Source: Candolleomyces eurysporus
Taxonomy: Eukaryota > Basidiomycota > Agaricomycetes > Agaricales > Psathyrellaceae
Direction: 5' to 3'
Assembly (NCBI GenBank): GCA_027579435.1
Contig: JANBPK010001209.1
Span: forward strand, 1-64,000
Length of the DNA: 64,000 bases
Both the position numbers and the translations under genes were made by a program. Shown piece after piece: positions 1-11,149 of the stretch. The number at the start of each line of letters is the position of its first letter. Position 1 is the first letter of the stretch. The notes beneath the pieces were generated by a model, which was not told where the DNA came from, did not search any database, and saw only the letters and a program-made list of their open reading frames with translations.

Positions 1-2
1 AG

Positions 3-419
3 ACCGACAACAGGCGTGCTGACAGGCCCAACCGTGAGCGAGGTGACCGTCAGGGCCGTCTTCCAGGATACCGCGGTGACCGTCAGGGCCGTCTTCCAGG
101 ATACCGCAGTGACCGTCGCGTAGGAGGCGACCGCCGCGTTGGAGGAGGCTATGGCGGTGACCGCCGCGTTGGAGGAGGGTACGGCAGCCGCGGAGGCTAC
201 GGCAGTGACCGCCGCATTGGAGGCTCCCGCCCTCTTGGAGGCTACCGAGGTGACCGACCCAACCGTGAGGGAGGCCGCCGAGATGGCTACCGATCGTCTT
301 TCAATAACCGTGTGTCCGGATACCGTGACGGTGCCAACTCGGGTTTCCGAAGCCGCTTCAGCGCTGGGCAACAGAGCATCAATGGTGACCGACCTGCCAT
401 CACCACCCAGAGGGAGTAA
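3..419 (+). CDS. C-terminal part of a Gly/Tyr/Arg/Asp-repeat protein (5' end outside window)
   Basis: An open frame runs from the window edge to a TAA at 417-419 with no start, so only the last 138 codons are present. The protein is low complexity. Two copies of an 11-residue unit (GDRQGRLPGYR) are followed by three of about ten residues (GDRRVGGGYG) and more GYR/GDR steps. The last 30 residues (FRSRFSAGQQ..GDRPAITTQ) closely match the end of the next gene (1060-1670), so the two are tandem paralogues. That neighbour has a signal peptide, so this one is probably secreted too (inference). The repeat composition recalls structural or RNA-binding RGG-like proteins, but no function can be assigned. 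The reading frame is firm; the 5' half is not visible. Confidence 0.6.
   Translation, partial: TDNRRADRPNRERGDRQGRLPGYRGDRQGRLPGYRSDRRVGGDRRVGGGYGGDRRVGGGYGSRGGYGSDRRIGGSRPLGGYRGDRPNREGGRRDGYRSSFNNRVSGYRDGANSGFRSRFSAGQQSINGDRPAITTQRE
30..220 (+). repeat. In-frame coding tandem repeats (33-bp and 30-bp units)
   Basis: A 33-base unit beginning gtgaccgtcagggccgtctt occurs twice in a row with one change. It is followed by about three copies of a 30-base unit beginning gtgaccgccgcgttggagg. Both periods are multiples of three and keep the frame of the gene at 3-419, so copy number could change without breaking it. Confidence 0.7.
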
Positions 420-1059
420 ATGGTTTCGCGCGTCCGTCCAGGTTCCGCTTTCGTGTTTGAATTGTAGTAGTTGATCGCAGTTGATGATGTATGTATGTTC
501 TGGTAGTTGAATGTGAAGACATACTTGTGGATCCAAATTCGCTGCGTGATCGTTAAGTCGAAGCTGAAGGACCTCGGATGAGCTAAGAAGATAGCGGCTA
601 GAAAGACTGTGTGCTCCCTCCTTGTGATAGATCCAGCTCCCGACTCAGCGGGTGGAAGGCGAGGGATGCACAGCGTTTGCATTAAGATTTGCACGGGAGA
701 TTGAATCATGATCTTCGTCAAATGGTTCGCATCTGTTTGCATCAGTCCACAGGGCGATTGAGCGTTTGAAAGTATATTAAGCATCCTCATAGCCATCAAG
801 CCGATGCCCTCAGGTTGCCTGGAGCACCCATCTCCTTCCCATATACCGAAGGTGAAAAGTTTGATACGCCTAATTCGTCCCTGCTAATATGCTTCATTCA
901 GTGCTAGGCTGGTCCTATATCTTCCCCAAAGAAAAAAAAACTGGCTAGATCACCACAACGTACTCCCTAGTTTGCTTGTTCTCGAACACGACGTGAAGTT
1001 GATAAGGCAGTATAGCTCTCCAACTTACCGCACTTCTTTACTTTCGAACCGACGCCAAT
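420..1059. other. Intergenic, upstream of the secreted protein gene
   Basis: This spacer of 640 bases lies between two tandem paralogues. I see no convincing gene. Open frames on the minus strand here are shadows of the repeat gene. It should hold the 3' end of the first gene and the promoter of the second. No clear TATA box was found. Confidence 0.4.
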
Positions 1060-1670
1060 ATGCGCCCTTCAGCTGGGTTTACTGCCGCTCTTCTGCTTGC
1101 CCTCAAGCTCAGTAGCGTCCTCGCTGTTCCTATCGTCAGCCGTTTATCTCTATCAATTAGGACAGGATCGCTCACTGCATGGTTTGACTTTAGGACCTCT
1201 CCTCAAGCGACGTCATGAGTGCTCGCGAACTCCCGTCAGCTCCCCTCGAGACTCGAGACTTTGAGGAATACAACAACGCCCGAAACTTCCTCGACGAGGA
1301 TCTCGATACTCGCGAGCACCGTATAAATCGCCGTGGCGGCACATCAAGTGGATTCCGCCCTGGGAGTAGACCAGGTGTCACCACGGTGAAGGAAGGTCCA
1401 GAAAACGCAAACCGTCCCCGTCCTGGATCTACCGTCAGCGGATTCCGTAGCCGCTTCAGCAGTGGTCAACAAAGAATCCGAGGCGACAGACCAGCTATTG
1501 CCACCCAGAAGGAATACGGACGTGACGTTTTGTCTGAAGGGGGAGATTTCAACGGCCGCGAGGTTGATGAGGAACTGGAAGCTCGTGGTCCTGACAATGG
1601 CTATCGTGTTGGTCGAGCTAGGGGAGGGTCAGTGAGCTGGCGTGGAAGAACCGCGCGGTGGGCGTATTAA
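1060..1670 (+). CDS. Small secreted protein, Arg-rich, paralogue of the partial gene at the left edge
   Basis: Exon 1 (1060-1134) encodes a 25-residue N-terminus with a clear signal peptide (MRPSAGFTAALLLALKLSSV...). An intron of about 59 bases (1135-1193, GT..TAG, with an atypical gtcagc donor) joins it in frame to exon 2, which runs to the TAA at 1668-1670. The mature protein of about 160 residues carries several R-D/R-E steps near its start (ARE, TRD, TRE). Its central part (GFRSRFSSGQQ, GDRPAIATQ) matches the protein ending at 419. It lacks the long GYGGDR repeats of that neighbour. The function is unknown. The RD/RE steps resemble the secreted genes at 44.4, 52.4 and 55.3 kb, but the rest does not align. 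Confidence 0.7.
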
Positions 1671-2012
1671 CAGGTTGTTTGTCCTGGGCCTTGGGTTGTA
1701 ATCTAGGGTCAACGCAGAATGTCAGCTTTGGAAATAGAGCGTCGTGAAGAATATCTGACCTGTCTCTTGAGGGCTTTTCGTGAAGCAGAGGCCTAACGAG
1801 GAGAGAACGTAAATGCAGCAAAGGAAGAGTGACACACAGCTCCGGGACCCTCAAATGGAGCCTCGCCATAGGTATTTGGAGAGCCCGCTTTCTTTACTGT
1901 CAAAAAAGGACGGCCAACGCTAGTCTGGAATTAAGACGTATCTAGCTCATAAATACATTATACCGGTGAAAATCCGAAAGCGAGTACTTTTCCCAAGCTA
2001 GGGTGCACATCG
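1671..2012. other. Convergent intergenic region
   Basis: The 3' ends of the secreted protein gene (+) and uS7m (-) face each other here. No gene is seen. Confidence 0.5.
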
Positions 2013-2722
2013 TTACCGGGTTCTGATCGCACCTCTACAGAAAAGAAAGAATTCACGTTAGCGAACCAACCCAAAAAAGCTAAGAAAAGCAGAACGCACC
2101 TGGCAACCATAGCAGACTTGTGCGCTTCCTCCTTCTTCTTCAACGCTGAACTCTGCCCTCTGACAACCGCCACCATCTCCTTGGCCAGCCGCACCTGCAT
2201 CTGCTTGCCAGGTTTGTCGTGGCTCGCCTCAATAATCCACTTGATCCCCTTCCCCGTCCTCTGCCTCTCGCTCAAAGCAATGGGCCTGACAATAGCTCTG
2301 GCGCCAACTTTGGTCGACGCCACACGTACAGCTGGTGAAGCTTTAAGGATAGCTTCACGGACGATGGGGATAGGCGGTGCCCGGGTAAGGGTATGTATGT
2401 GCAAGAGCATCTCGGAGATGACTTTCTTCGCGCGGGCGTATCGACCGTGCTTCATCACACTTGTGGTCAAGAATTGGAGGAGAGGGTCCCGTTCGGGTGG
2501 GACTTCGAATAGAGCATCCTCGCCCTGGGCCAAAGGCGATGATGACTCCGTCAAAGCCTTGCTCGGCGTCGTTGGTGTTGTTGGTATCGGGACGCCAGGT
2601 TCCCTCAAGACGTCACGAGCTTCGTCTAGCTGGTTATTTCGCCTGGACGTGGTCGAGAGTGGCCGAGAGGAGTACTGGAGAAGTGTACGGGCGAGCATTG
2701 GGCGCCGCCATAGGGAGAGCAT
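2013..2722 (-). CDS. RSM7: Mitochondrial small-subunit ribosomal protein uS7m
   Basis: This is the mitochondrial homologue of bacterial S7, which binds the 3' major domain of the small-subunit rRNA. A central block (LLQFLTTSVMKHGRYARA, then ISEMLLHI...REAILKASPAVRV) and the basic stretch ending KGIKWIIEAS are typical of the family. The main exon starts at a Met (2722) followed by a basic, Ser/Thr-rich presequence (MLSLWRRPMLARTLLQYSS) that fits mitochondrial import. The frame is open 30 codons further upstream, but those codons look non-targeting. A 3' intron of about 67 bases (roughly 2034-2100) leads to a short last exon encoding RGAIRTR and the stop at 2013-2015, the usual basic S7 end. 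Confidence 0.9.
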
Positions 2723-3396
2723 CGTGGCCAACGGTGTAGACGCGGTTGTGGTCGCGGTGTATGACGGTGCCAACAGAATTTGCCCGTTGTTTGGCGACGG
2801 CCCTTGGACCAAGCATTAGCTTGGCCGGTCCGGCACTTCCCCGAAGGCGATCTTGATGTGCAACGTACCTGACAGGAGTCGGACCACACTCTAATTCGGT
2901 GGGTATACTTCTTCAAGGAAGAGCTCTCAGAGGTCCAGAAAGAACGGATAAATACACATTTCATTGCACGGCAATGACTCGAACACGCTACACTGCGACG
3001 GCTCTCTACAAACATCTAGCAGAAACAGAAACATTCTCGCTGGTCAACAGCAACACATAAACATGTACAAGGTGAGGGACGGCAAGCAGTCCCTCTTCCG
3101 CATCAAGCAAGAGAAAGTGGGGTGGGTATACTCGAATTTACAGTATAGAGACTCGGAGAGGTGGATGGCTGCGTAAAGCAGTGAGTAATAGAGCATTACG
3201 CTCAAGGGTATACAGTGCATCAGTAGGAAGGAATGGGTGAGTAGAAGATCGAAGCAGCCAAGGGAATGTGGAATAGGAAAGAGGAAGGCGAATGAACAAC
3301 CCAGACAAGCAGAAAAGGGGCGAAGGAAACTCGAAACGGGACGAAGAGAAGAGAGAAGACAAAGGGGCCACAGAAACCACGNAAAAAAGTGTCGCT
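2723..3396. other. Intergenic between uS7m and the AA14 gene
   Basis: It holds the promoter of uS7m and the 3' flank of the AA14 gene, both on the minus strand. The open frames across it have no coding character. An N at 3382 sits next to a run of A. Confidence 0.4.
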
Positions 3397-5421
3397 TTAG
3401 AACGACCTCTTCATAGCATGATGATGGTGCCCCAACGCTCTCTTCATCTTCTCCTCCTGCCTCCGCTTCCTCCTGTTGCGCAGGCAAGACTGCCTCGGCG
3501 TAGTCGTAGTCAGACTGCTATCACCCGACGCAGGAGAGGGAGTGGAGCCATCGGAGCTGGTGGTCGAGCCACTGGGTCCAGTAGATCCACCGTTCGAGCT
3601 GCTGGTGTTGCCGGTGGACGGAGAGGTAGTTCCGCCACTGGAGGTGCTACCAGTGTTCGTCGTGGAGCCACCACCGGTGTTACTGTTGCTGGTAGAGCCG
3701 GTGTTCGTGTTCGTGTTCGTATTGGCGTTTCCTGATCCAGAAGGGGGAGACGACGATCCTCCGGAAGAAGGCGGGGAAGAACCTCCGCTCGAAGGTGGGC
3801 CAGCGAAGATATCATTCTGAGGGCCTGAAAAAGCCGAAGCAGTCGTTAGACGCGCCGGAAGAAGCTAAGGAACCGTAGTGACGCACCGTCAGCAAATCCA
3901 ACCTTCTCATTGTACCCCGGGCTCTTGAAGTCTCCAGCGGCATCCCGTCCGTCAACCTGGATATTATTCCCTTCAAGCTGATTCCAATAGATCATCTGCT
4001 TCGCGCCCTTGGTGCAAGCGCCGGGGTTGCCCTCACACCACTTGGGAGGTTGAGGGGTGGCAAGGGGAGTGTTGGAACGCGAGTTGGTAACGCGGCATCG
4101 GAAGGCTTGATGGTACATATTCGGTTGGCCGCATCTGCGAGGAAAGGGAGAAGGTGAGTACCGGGCAGAACCGGCGGAGGATTTGGATGCACATACCCGT
4201 TAGGAACCCATCCCCACTATGCACGGATTGGATTGAATCTCGTTAGCTATGTCGTGATGTCGAACCAGGAAGCTATACTCACAGCGCAAATACATCCCTC
4301 TGGAGGGCAAGGAGGCATCGCCGCGGGCACGTCATAGTAAACAACGCGCTTCCATGGAGTTCTGCGAAGCATAACGATAAGTGACAGAGTTCATTTTAGC
4401 AAGAGAGAACGAGAAGTTAAGGATTTGCGCCGGAATGGAAGGGTCGGAGAAAGCAACAAGACTCACTTGTGCCGGACCGAGAAGACGACGAGGTTCTGCG
4501 GAGTCACCTGCTTGATATCAGACTGCAGAATAAAGCGAGACAGTCAGTTTCCATAGATGAGGGAAGATGCGATTGGAGGTAGCGTACGACGTAGGCGATA
4601 GCGAAAGCCGTGCCAGCTGCTCTGTCATGGTTCTGAGTGTGCACTAGAAGCGAAGAAGGAAGAATCAGCGCCCACTCCGAATCGGTATCTGCTGGCGGCT
4701 ACGCACGGTTGGGAGAAATGATACATCCAGGAACGTTCTACAGCGGTCTCGTTAGCTTGGGGAACTTGGACAGAAGTAAATGGACAACGCACATAGTCCT
4801 CGGGGTAGGTCTCGCCGTCGGGCCACTGGGAGCTGTCTCGTCCATTGTACGACAACTCTGTCTTCGCGCGGTTCGAGGCAATTTCGATCTTGAAGCTGCC
4901 TCCAGCAGGCCTACGGAGACAATTAGCCGTATTCTCGTCTCATCAAAAGAGAGAGAAACGTACAGATCAATGAACTTGCCAGGCGCTGGCGGGAACTCGT
5001 CACACTAGAACAGGTTTTCGTTAGCAACAGCAATTAGACGTTACTTGGGAAATAAGGCGCGCTTTGATAAAGGTCTGTACTCACTCTGTTGACATGATGG
5101 ACTGCGGGCAGCAGTGAGCGCGAATGATCGTGAGTTCCATGCGGTGCGTATCAAAGTAGAGGAAAGGGACGTACACCACCAGTCCCTGAACGAAAGCTGG
5201 TACAACGGACTGACGATATCGTACGAGTTGAGGTCCTCTTTGCCGGTGTTGCCCTGCGGTCAAATGTGTGTTGGTCGCTTTGCGAAGTAAGATGAGACGA
5301 GGAGGGAGATACGTACGTTTAGACACCACATCGCCTCGTGCCAGGCGCACACGTGGGCTTTGACCGCCATTCCGAAGAGCGAGACTGCCACAAAGGCAGA
5401 CTTGGAGAATTCGAACTTCAT
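3397..5421 (-). CDS. AA14-type lytic polysaccharide monooxygenase, secreted, with Ser/Thr-rich tail
   Basis: This is a copper-dependent oxidase of plant cell-wall polysaccharide, acting outside the cell. Exon 1 (5317-5421) encodes a 22-residue signal peptide, after which the mature protein begins with His (HVCAWHEAMWC). An N-terminal His is the copper ligand in all LPMOs. At least eight further short exons give blocks I recognise from AA14: CDEFPPAPGKF, PAGGSFKIEIASNRAKTEL, WPDGETYPEDY, the TPWKRV region, CPPEGCICAW, and KGAKQMIYWNQLEGNN followed by QNDIF. The C-terminus is a Ser/Gly/Thr-rich linker of about 110 residues ending in a basic segment and HHHHAMKRSF. The stop is at 3397-3399. All introns are about 50-70 bases. 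Two decayed copies lie at 11.1 and 16.6 kb. Activity on xylan-coated cellulose was reported for the family, but the substrate here is not shown by the sequence. Confidence 0.85.
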
Positions 5422-8400
5422 GAGAGTGGTAGGAGTTTCGTAGACGTAGTTTTAAAAGAATGTGGTGTTCGGGGTGAACTGGTGAATTTCGAGGCAAATA
5501 TGCCCTGTTTAAACCCCTCTCTAACGAGCGAGGGCCCGATAAGGAGCGACGAGGAAGGAAGGGAGGGTGATAGGGAAAGGGAAAGCTTAGGAGCCGGAAT
5601 GGAAGACGGTAAGTTGGGTGAGGAGGCAGGAAGGTAAGGAGGACTTTATGTAAATCCTTCCCCGGCCTTGATACGCTCAATTCCCGAGATGAACCTGTCA
5701 AAAGCGTAGAATACCATGCTTAGCACAACGATCTCCGAGACGAAGACTTGGGAGACCTACAAACAGCTAACCGTCTTCACCGGGCGCGGCGATGGTAGTG
5801 GTACGGAATCAAAGTCGTTTCGCGTCACGGCCACAATTTGACCAAGGACCAAAGTTCGACACTGTTTCTTCTCGGTTTGGGTGGCTGGCGGAGCTTGGCT
5901 GGTTACCAACAAATTTTGTACCATCATTTTGCCCCTGAGCGAGACTTGATGAATGTTCCAGGCGGGTTCAAGGCGGGCAATGTGTACTTGGAGCTAATCG
6001 TAAGTCTGAATCTCGTCAATATAGGACTCTCTTCACGATTCATGAGTGCCGTGCTCCAGTGCTACCGTGCGGTATGCATTATGCTTAAGAATGACCTATT
6101 CTTGAGAACTTTTGTCGTCGGAGAGCGTGGCAGGGTTGCCCTAACAACCCGACAATTTGGACGGCGGCGGATGACGGAATTGCGTCATATGGGCGCTATA
6201 CAGCCACCGGGTCGAGTACCTGACCACCTTCGTCATCTACTTCGCCCGTTCTTCGCCACCCACCGTCCACCAGCCAGCGACAGAACAGACCGACAACTGC
6301 TGAGCCCCGTCAAGCAACACCTACTTTCTGGCTCGCTCCAGTAGGAACTCAAGCGCACTGGAGTTTGCTTCTTGTTGCTGGCTGCTACAGCAAGCAGGAT
6401 ATCAACGGACTGTGCCTTACGACTTGAATCTGTGCCAGGAGATATCCCGCACTTGAGTCTCAAGCACCGGATTCTCGCGGCGGGGACAACTGTCTCTACT
6501 GGCTCTGTGTGCCATTACGCACCCTGTGACTGTGCTCTAGTTTCGCATCTCATTCGCCCTGGGTCTGAGCTGTTAACCCAAGAAGCTTTCCAACAACCCT
6601 AGCAAAACCTCGAGGCTTCCTGCAACGCGGTGACCCATGGCTCCAAGTCGGCTGAGGGTTGGGTACTCTACCTGTCGCAGCTATCTCGGGACAATACCAC
6701 CACCTTGCTTTGGGGCTTTTGGACGCTTTACTAAATAAATTACTAAATAAATAGCCGATCCCACTGGACCAGCAACCGATGAAGTTATATTTACGGTAAT
6801 GCGGTGTGTCAAGTGACATTTCATGAGGAGATTTCCATAGAATATTCGACAGAGAACTATCAAGAGAGTGGTGGACTGGTCTTGTCGCAACGTACCAACT
6901 CCGTCCCCGAATCTTACTGAGTGAAGTATCTGGGTACCCACTCGAGGTGCAAGGGCGTAGATCTACACAATGTCCCCCATGATCTACGAGCTGCTCAGCT
7001 GCCCTCAACCGGAGTAACTCAGCAACGTTTTGTGCCAGCATCTTGGTCAAACCTCAAAACTGAATCCGAGAGCTTGGACATTCAATTTTAATCACCGGCA
7101 GCCCTGAAAAAGTTCAAACCTTCACAGGAACCGAAAGAACGAATGGAGGGCTTAGTTGGCCACGCGGTTGAGTATATTGAAACTTCACCTTACATGCAAA
7201 CAGAGGGAAACGTTGACAGCACTCAAAGATTCGCAATCGAACCCGGGATCTGCCCCGGAGATATTTGAGATCAGAACGGCGGATAGAACTGGAATTCCTA
7301 GCGATTGAACATTCGATGTGCCCCTGTAACCTTTTCCACAGCCTAATCGCGTTATCTCCAACGTGCACGACGCACTGTCTGAGCGCTTCACCGCGAATTT
7401 AGTCCGCCGATATGCCCGATGGGGGATAGTACAGCAATGCTGCCGTTACATGCACACACATACACTGGCTTTTTGAATATGTCCGGCAATGAGTCTGACC
7501 TCGTTCAAGACCTCATGAGTCGTCCCTTTCATTTATCCTTCTTCTCCTCCTTCCTAACTGGGGTGCCCTCATGTCCCCAGGTCGTGATCTTAATGAGGTA
7601 CTTTGGTGAACGGTTGCGAGTTTCCGGCGTGTTCGTAACGCTTGAGTCTCGTCGAATACACATGGGTATGCGGTGCCAACTTTCAGATCATCCTTTAGCA
7701 GGGAATCTTTCCCTGACCATTCGTCTGAGCTATTTTCGTTTGGGTCCCCTCATGGTCTTATTAAACTCCATGATTCCACGAGATACTATTCAAGAGTGTT
7801 CGATCACAAGGACGGACCTTACGGAGGCATATTGTGAGTGTTAAGACCGTACAATTGTAGTGAATGCTTGTGTTGAGCTCTACTTTGAAGTGTACCACAC
7901 TGAGGACGGAAGATTCGCTTCAGCGTCTTGCTCGCATCTTGCGAGACAACGTCGTCATCAGGGCGGCACAAGCGAGAAGTTCAGGGGATGTCCACCATGT
8001 AACGTAAGGTCAAAGCTGCGCAAGATCATCATCTTGCACCTCACTGACTGATAAAGCTGTCGCCTTAGCTTCGCGCGCATCCTGATACTTGGCCTCTTCC
8101 AACCCTTGTCCACTAAATTGAGCAAGCATTCGGCTCGAATTGAAGCGGCAATTGGGACGACAGAGTTCAGTCAACTTACTGTACTTGAAGTGGTGTGGGC
8201 CCGCTGTTCTCGGGCCTCTTAGAGATTACGTAGTTGTCAGCAACAGACCACATCAAATGAGTGGCTCTACGTCGGCGCTTTTGGAACGCCACAACGACGG
8301 ATGTTTGAATGGCATGATATTCGATTCGATAGTTGGAATTTCCGTTGACACTTTCTGCTGCCGATCCCGTTTGACCACACCTACAATCCGATTTGGTCCG

Positions 8401-10039
8401 CTCGAGACTGAATTTCATAACCTATGCCATCTCTAAGAGAGGGACTGTCCAATTCATCACGAAGGCAGGGGCGCCTAGGACGAGTAGGATGCCTGAGCTG
8501 ACCCGCGGTCCTTGAAGTATTGTTTGCCAAGGCCTTGAGTGCGCAGCGGTGCTTCAATCCTTGACTTCCATTGCCCCTACTATTCATTCTGTTTTTCGTA
8601 TCCGAGCCGCATCCACGTTGGATCAGCGACGACCATTGCTTAGGACGTGTTTCCGGGAGATCTGCACATCTTCGGCTGTTCATCGTTGGAGAGTCTCGAT
8701 CACAGGAAGGGGGCCAGGGGACTATTGACAATCCACACTGTCTGAAGAATTCGCGGGTCTGAAAAAAGTAGGTCGTATAGCGGTAACTAGGAAAGAGCGT
8801 GGGAAGAGGTGCTAGAAATCGCCACTGGCCACTGACAAAAACATCGTCGATCCGAGTCTCCAATGGTGAGTCTTTGTTCTAAGCGGCGAGATTACCAAGC
8901 AAGAGTTCGCTCTCCTTAACCGCCTGTCTTTCAAGCCCAGTCCACGAGAACCGAGCTCAGCACTACCTCCGTCTTCTTCCAGCGCCGGCGGCCTGGAGGT
9001 CCCACCAAGAACAACAACGACAGTGGCGATATGGAGTCTACACAAAGGGACGAGATCGGAGATTCGAGAAACCCCTCCGCCAGCCGCCAGTTCCACCGTC
9101 ACCCCGGGGGAGGAGAGGGAGGAGAGGGAGGAGGGGGGGGTTCGCGCTCTCGTACGCTTTCGTGAGCGGCGGAGTAAACGTGCTGGCCGGCGCCTAGTTT
9201 ACCTTCTGGAAAGCCAGGTTCCCGCCAGGAAAGCGGCCAGCATTCTAGCCCCTTCTAACCTCACACACCCTGCACCCTCCTTGCTGGAACTTCCTGAACC
9301 TTAGGAAATTAGGTATCCCTTTGACAGGGATCATACTCACCGGACTCATGCAGGTCATCATGTGCTGCGCACACACCCCGTTCTCCAGGAGCGCCAGCGA
9401 CCATTTTATTGCTGTGTGTGTGACCAGCACAGATCAATCGCCAGCTTATCCTAATCCTGTGCCGGTCACCGCACCCCACGCCCAACCTCGAGCAGACCGT
9501 CAATTCCCTCCTGGGGTTGGCCATGTGGCAATCTTTCGAGCGATCTGGCTTTTCGATTCGTGTTTGGACTGTGACTGGGTTAAAGGGGCACCTGGAGGCG
9601 GCGCGTGTTTCTAGGCGCGTATTGAACGTTTCGCCCTAGAAAGCAATTGCCTAGAGCAGTNAAAAAACCGGACATGCCGCATTCAACAGGGCAGTGTACA
9701 GGCGTACAGCACAATTGCACTCATCGCCCTTCAAATTTTATAGATATTGCCATCTCGAGTATGTTACAGATGTAGACGTAAATGCCATCGAGTCTCCATA
9801 AATGGGCAAAACAGCCTTCATGAGGCAGCTGGGAGTCGTGGCTTGGCTCAATATGAACGACAAATGAAACGAGAAATTACGAGAAGCTGACTTGAAAGCC
9901 GGGAGAAGGTGGGACTTTGCAAAATCTACTCGATAATGGCGTTCATTCCACGATCCCGATCATGCACCGAAGCTCGAATGTCACGCAGCGTGAGGTGAAG
10001 GGTTTCGCTCGTCGGAGCTCACCCTCGATGCCCCTTTGG
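5422..10039. other. Long gene-poor stretch inside the duplicated block
   Basis: About 4.6 kb with no open frame that I can support. There are many short overlapping frames on both strands with no conserved motif and no consistent splice joins. It lies between the intact AA14 gene and the first small-family gene, and is probably decayed duplicated or transposon DNA (inference). There is a G-rich run near 9110-9140 and an N at 9661 beside an A run. Confidence 0.4.
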
Positions 10040-10047
10040 CATAAAAA
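10040..10047 (+). promoter_or_regulatory. TATA-like box of small-family gene A
   Basis: CATAAAAA lies 104-111 bases before the ATG at 10151. The two sister genes have a canonical TATAAAA at a similar distance. Confidence 0.45.
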
Positions 10048-10150
10048 GTTCAGTTCGACTGTTTATTAAAAGCCACTGTCCCCATCCCTCGAATTCGACC
10101 TCAACCCCCCAGCTCACCTAAATTCCTATTAGGTCGCACCTTGATTGATC

Positions 10151-10629
10151 ATGCCCAATCGCTTCAAACGCGCAAACTTCTCCCTTGCTTTTCAAGGAGA
10201 TGGAAGATACACCCTCGAGGACCCCATGGAGCCGCATACGCGAGACGTTGAAGCATCCGGTTCCCAGATTGTAAGCCATAGTCCCCAATACTGTCAACAC
10301 TGGCAGATTCATGTTCCTCGATGCAGAGATACCGTACAACCAGGGATGCTCCCCATACTTCGACGGCTGAGTCCGGAAATACGGGAACAGGTTCAGACTC
10401 TTCCAAGACCTCGAATAACAGTCATGAAGAGAATGGCAGTCGCTTCAACTTTGGCTGTGATGTGAGTACCTCCGCATTCGGTTGTTTGGTCTGCGTACGA
10501 CTTCTGAAGTCCATCCTGGCTTTTTTGGGGAAGTGTCAATTCAACATCGGAGGCCCCGTCCAAATCTTTGTGGCCTATATCAGACAATTCTTCAACAACC
10601 CGACTCAAAATACTAGTAGCGAGATATAG
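10151..10629 (+). CDS. Small-family gene A (unrecognised three-exon family, 116 aa)
   Basis: Three exons, 10151-10270, 10327-10461 and 10534-10629, all join in phase 0 with GTAAGC and GTGAGT donors. Exon 1 shares FSxAxxxDGRxxLxDxMxP with genes B and C. Exon 2 opens with RYRTTRD, continues as a Ser/Thr/Asn-rich linker, and ends with GCD just before the intron. Exon 3 (CQFNIGGPVQIFVAYIRQFF...) is a short amphipathic helix-like segment. There is no signal peptide and no membrane segment. I do not recognise the family. Constant exon phases and conserved ends argue that it is, or was, a real protein gene. The exon 3 acceptor was chosen because the inverted copy at 15.8 kb starts at the same point. 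Read-through of intron 2 is also open, so that junction is the least sure part. Confidence 0.6.
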
Positions 10630-10929
10630 TAGTAGATCGCAATCTTGGATCTGCAACAAATGCCTGGGATTTGTCACAATGCTTGACTTTGATACGTCGA
10701 GAGGGATATGTGTTCTATAGACTATCAGAAAGAGTTTCGTGACGTGGGATGGGCAGTGTACGTACATTACCTTACGAGCTGATACAGTGATAAACGTTAC
10801 TTGAATTCTCGGTGCCTTGATCAATTAGCCTACAGTCCACTGAGTACAGAGTCGAGACCTCCTTTTATGACTGATTCCTGGTAATCCGGACCTGTCACCA
10901 AGGTTTGATTCCGTCGCAACGACTAAGAT

Positions 10930-11015
10930 CGAATACGACAAATCCACGTTGTCAGCATCCGCCGCTAGGAACGGGAATGGAATGATAACTCACCTAAGCG
11001 TTAACCCTTTAACAA
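10930..11015 (-). pseudogene. Fragment of the YHM2 carrier gene (last intron and flank), copy 1
   Basis: About 85 bases resemble 20245-20330, the end of the penultimate exon plus the last intron of the intact carrier. Both contain an ACTCACCT donor complement and a similar run before it. The rest of the gene is absent. It marks the boundary between the first and second units of the tandem duplication. Confidence 0.5.
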
Positions 11016-11149
11016 CGCCATACGAAGGAAGGCGAGAGGAGTGTTTGGACGGGTGGGGTTCAGACAGCCCACGAGAGTGGCAACAGAATTCTCCTATTCA
11101 TAAGCGAATACCAGTCACTCTTCTGGACCCGGTCGAAAGTGGAAACGAC

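Noticed and set aside
287..799. Minus-strand frame of 170 codons
   Set aside because: Shadow of the GC-rich repeat gene on the plus strand and its 3' flank.
7419..7844. + strand frame of 141 codons in the gene-poor stretch
   Set aside because: No signal peptide, domain or family similarity, and it lies in decayed duplicated DNA.
9023..9614. Overlapping frames at 9.0-9.6 kb
   Set aside because: Composition follows the local G and C runs, with no motif and no splice-consistent model.
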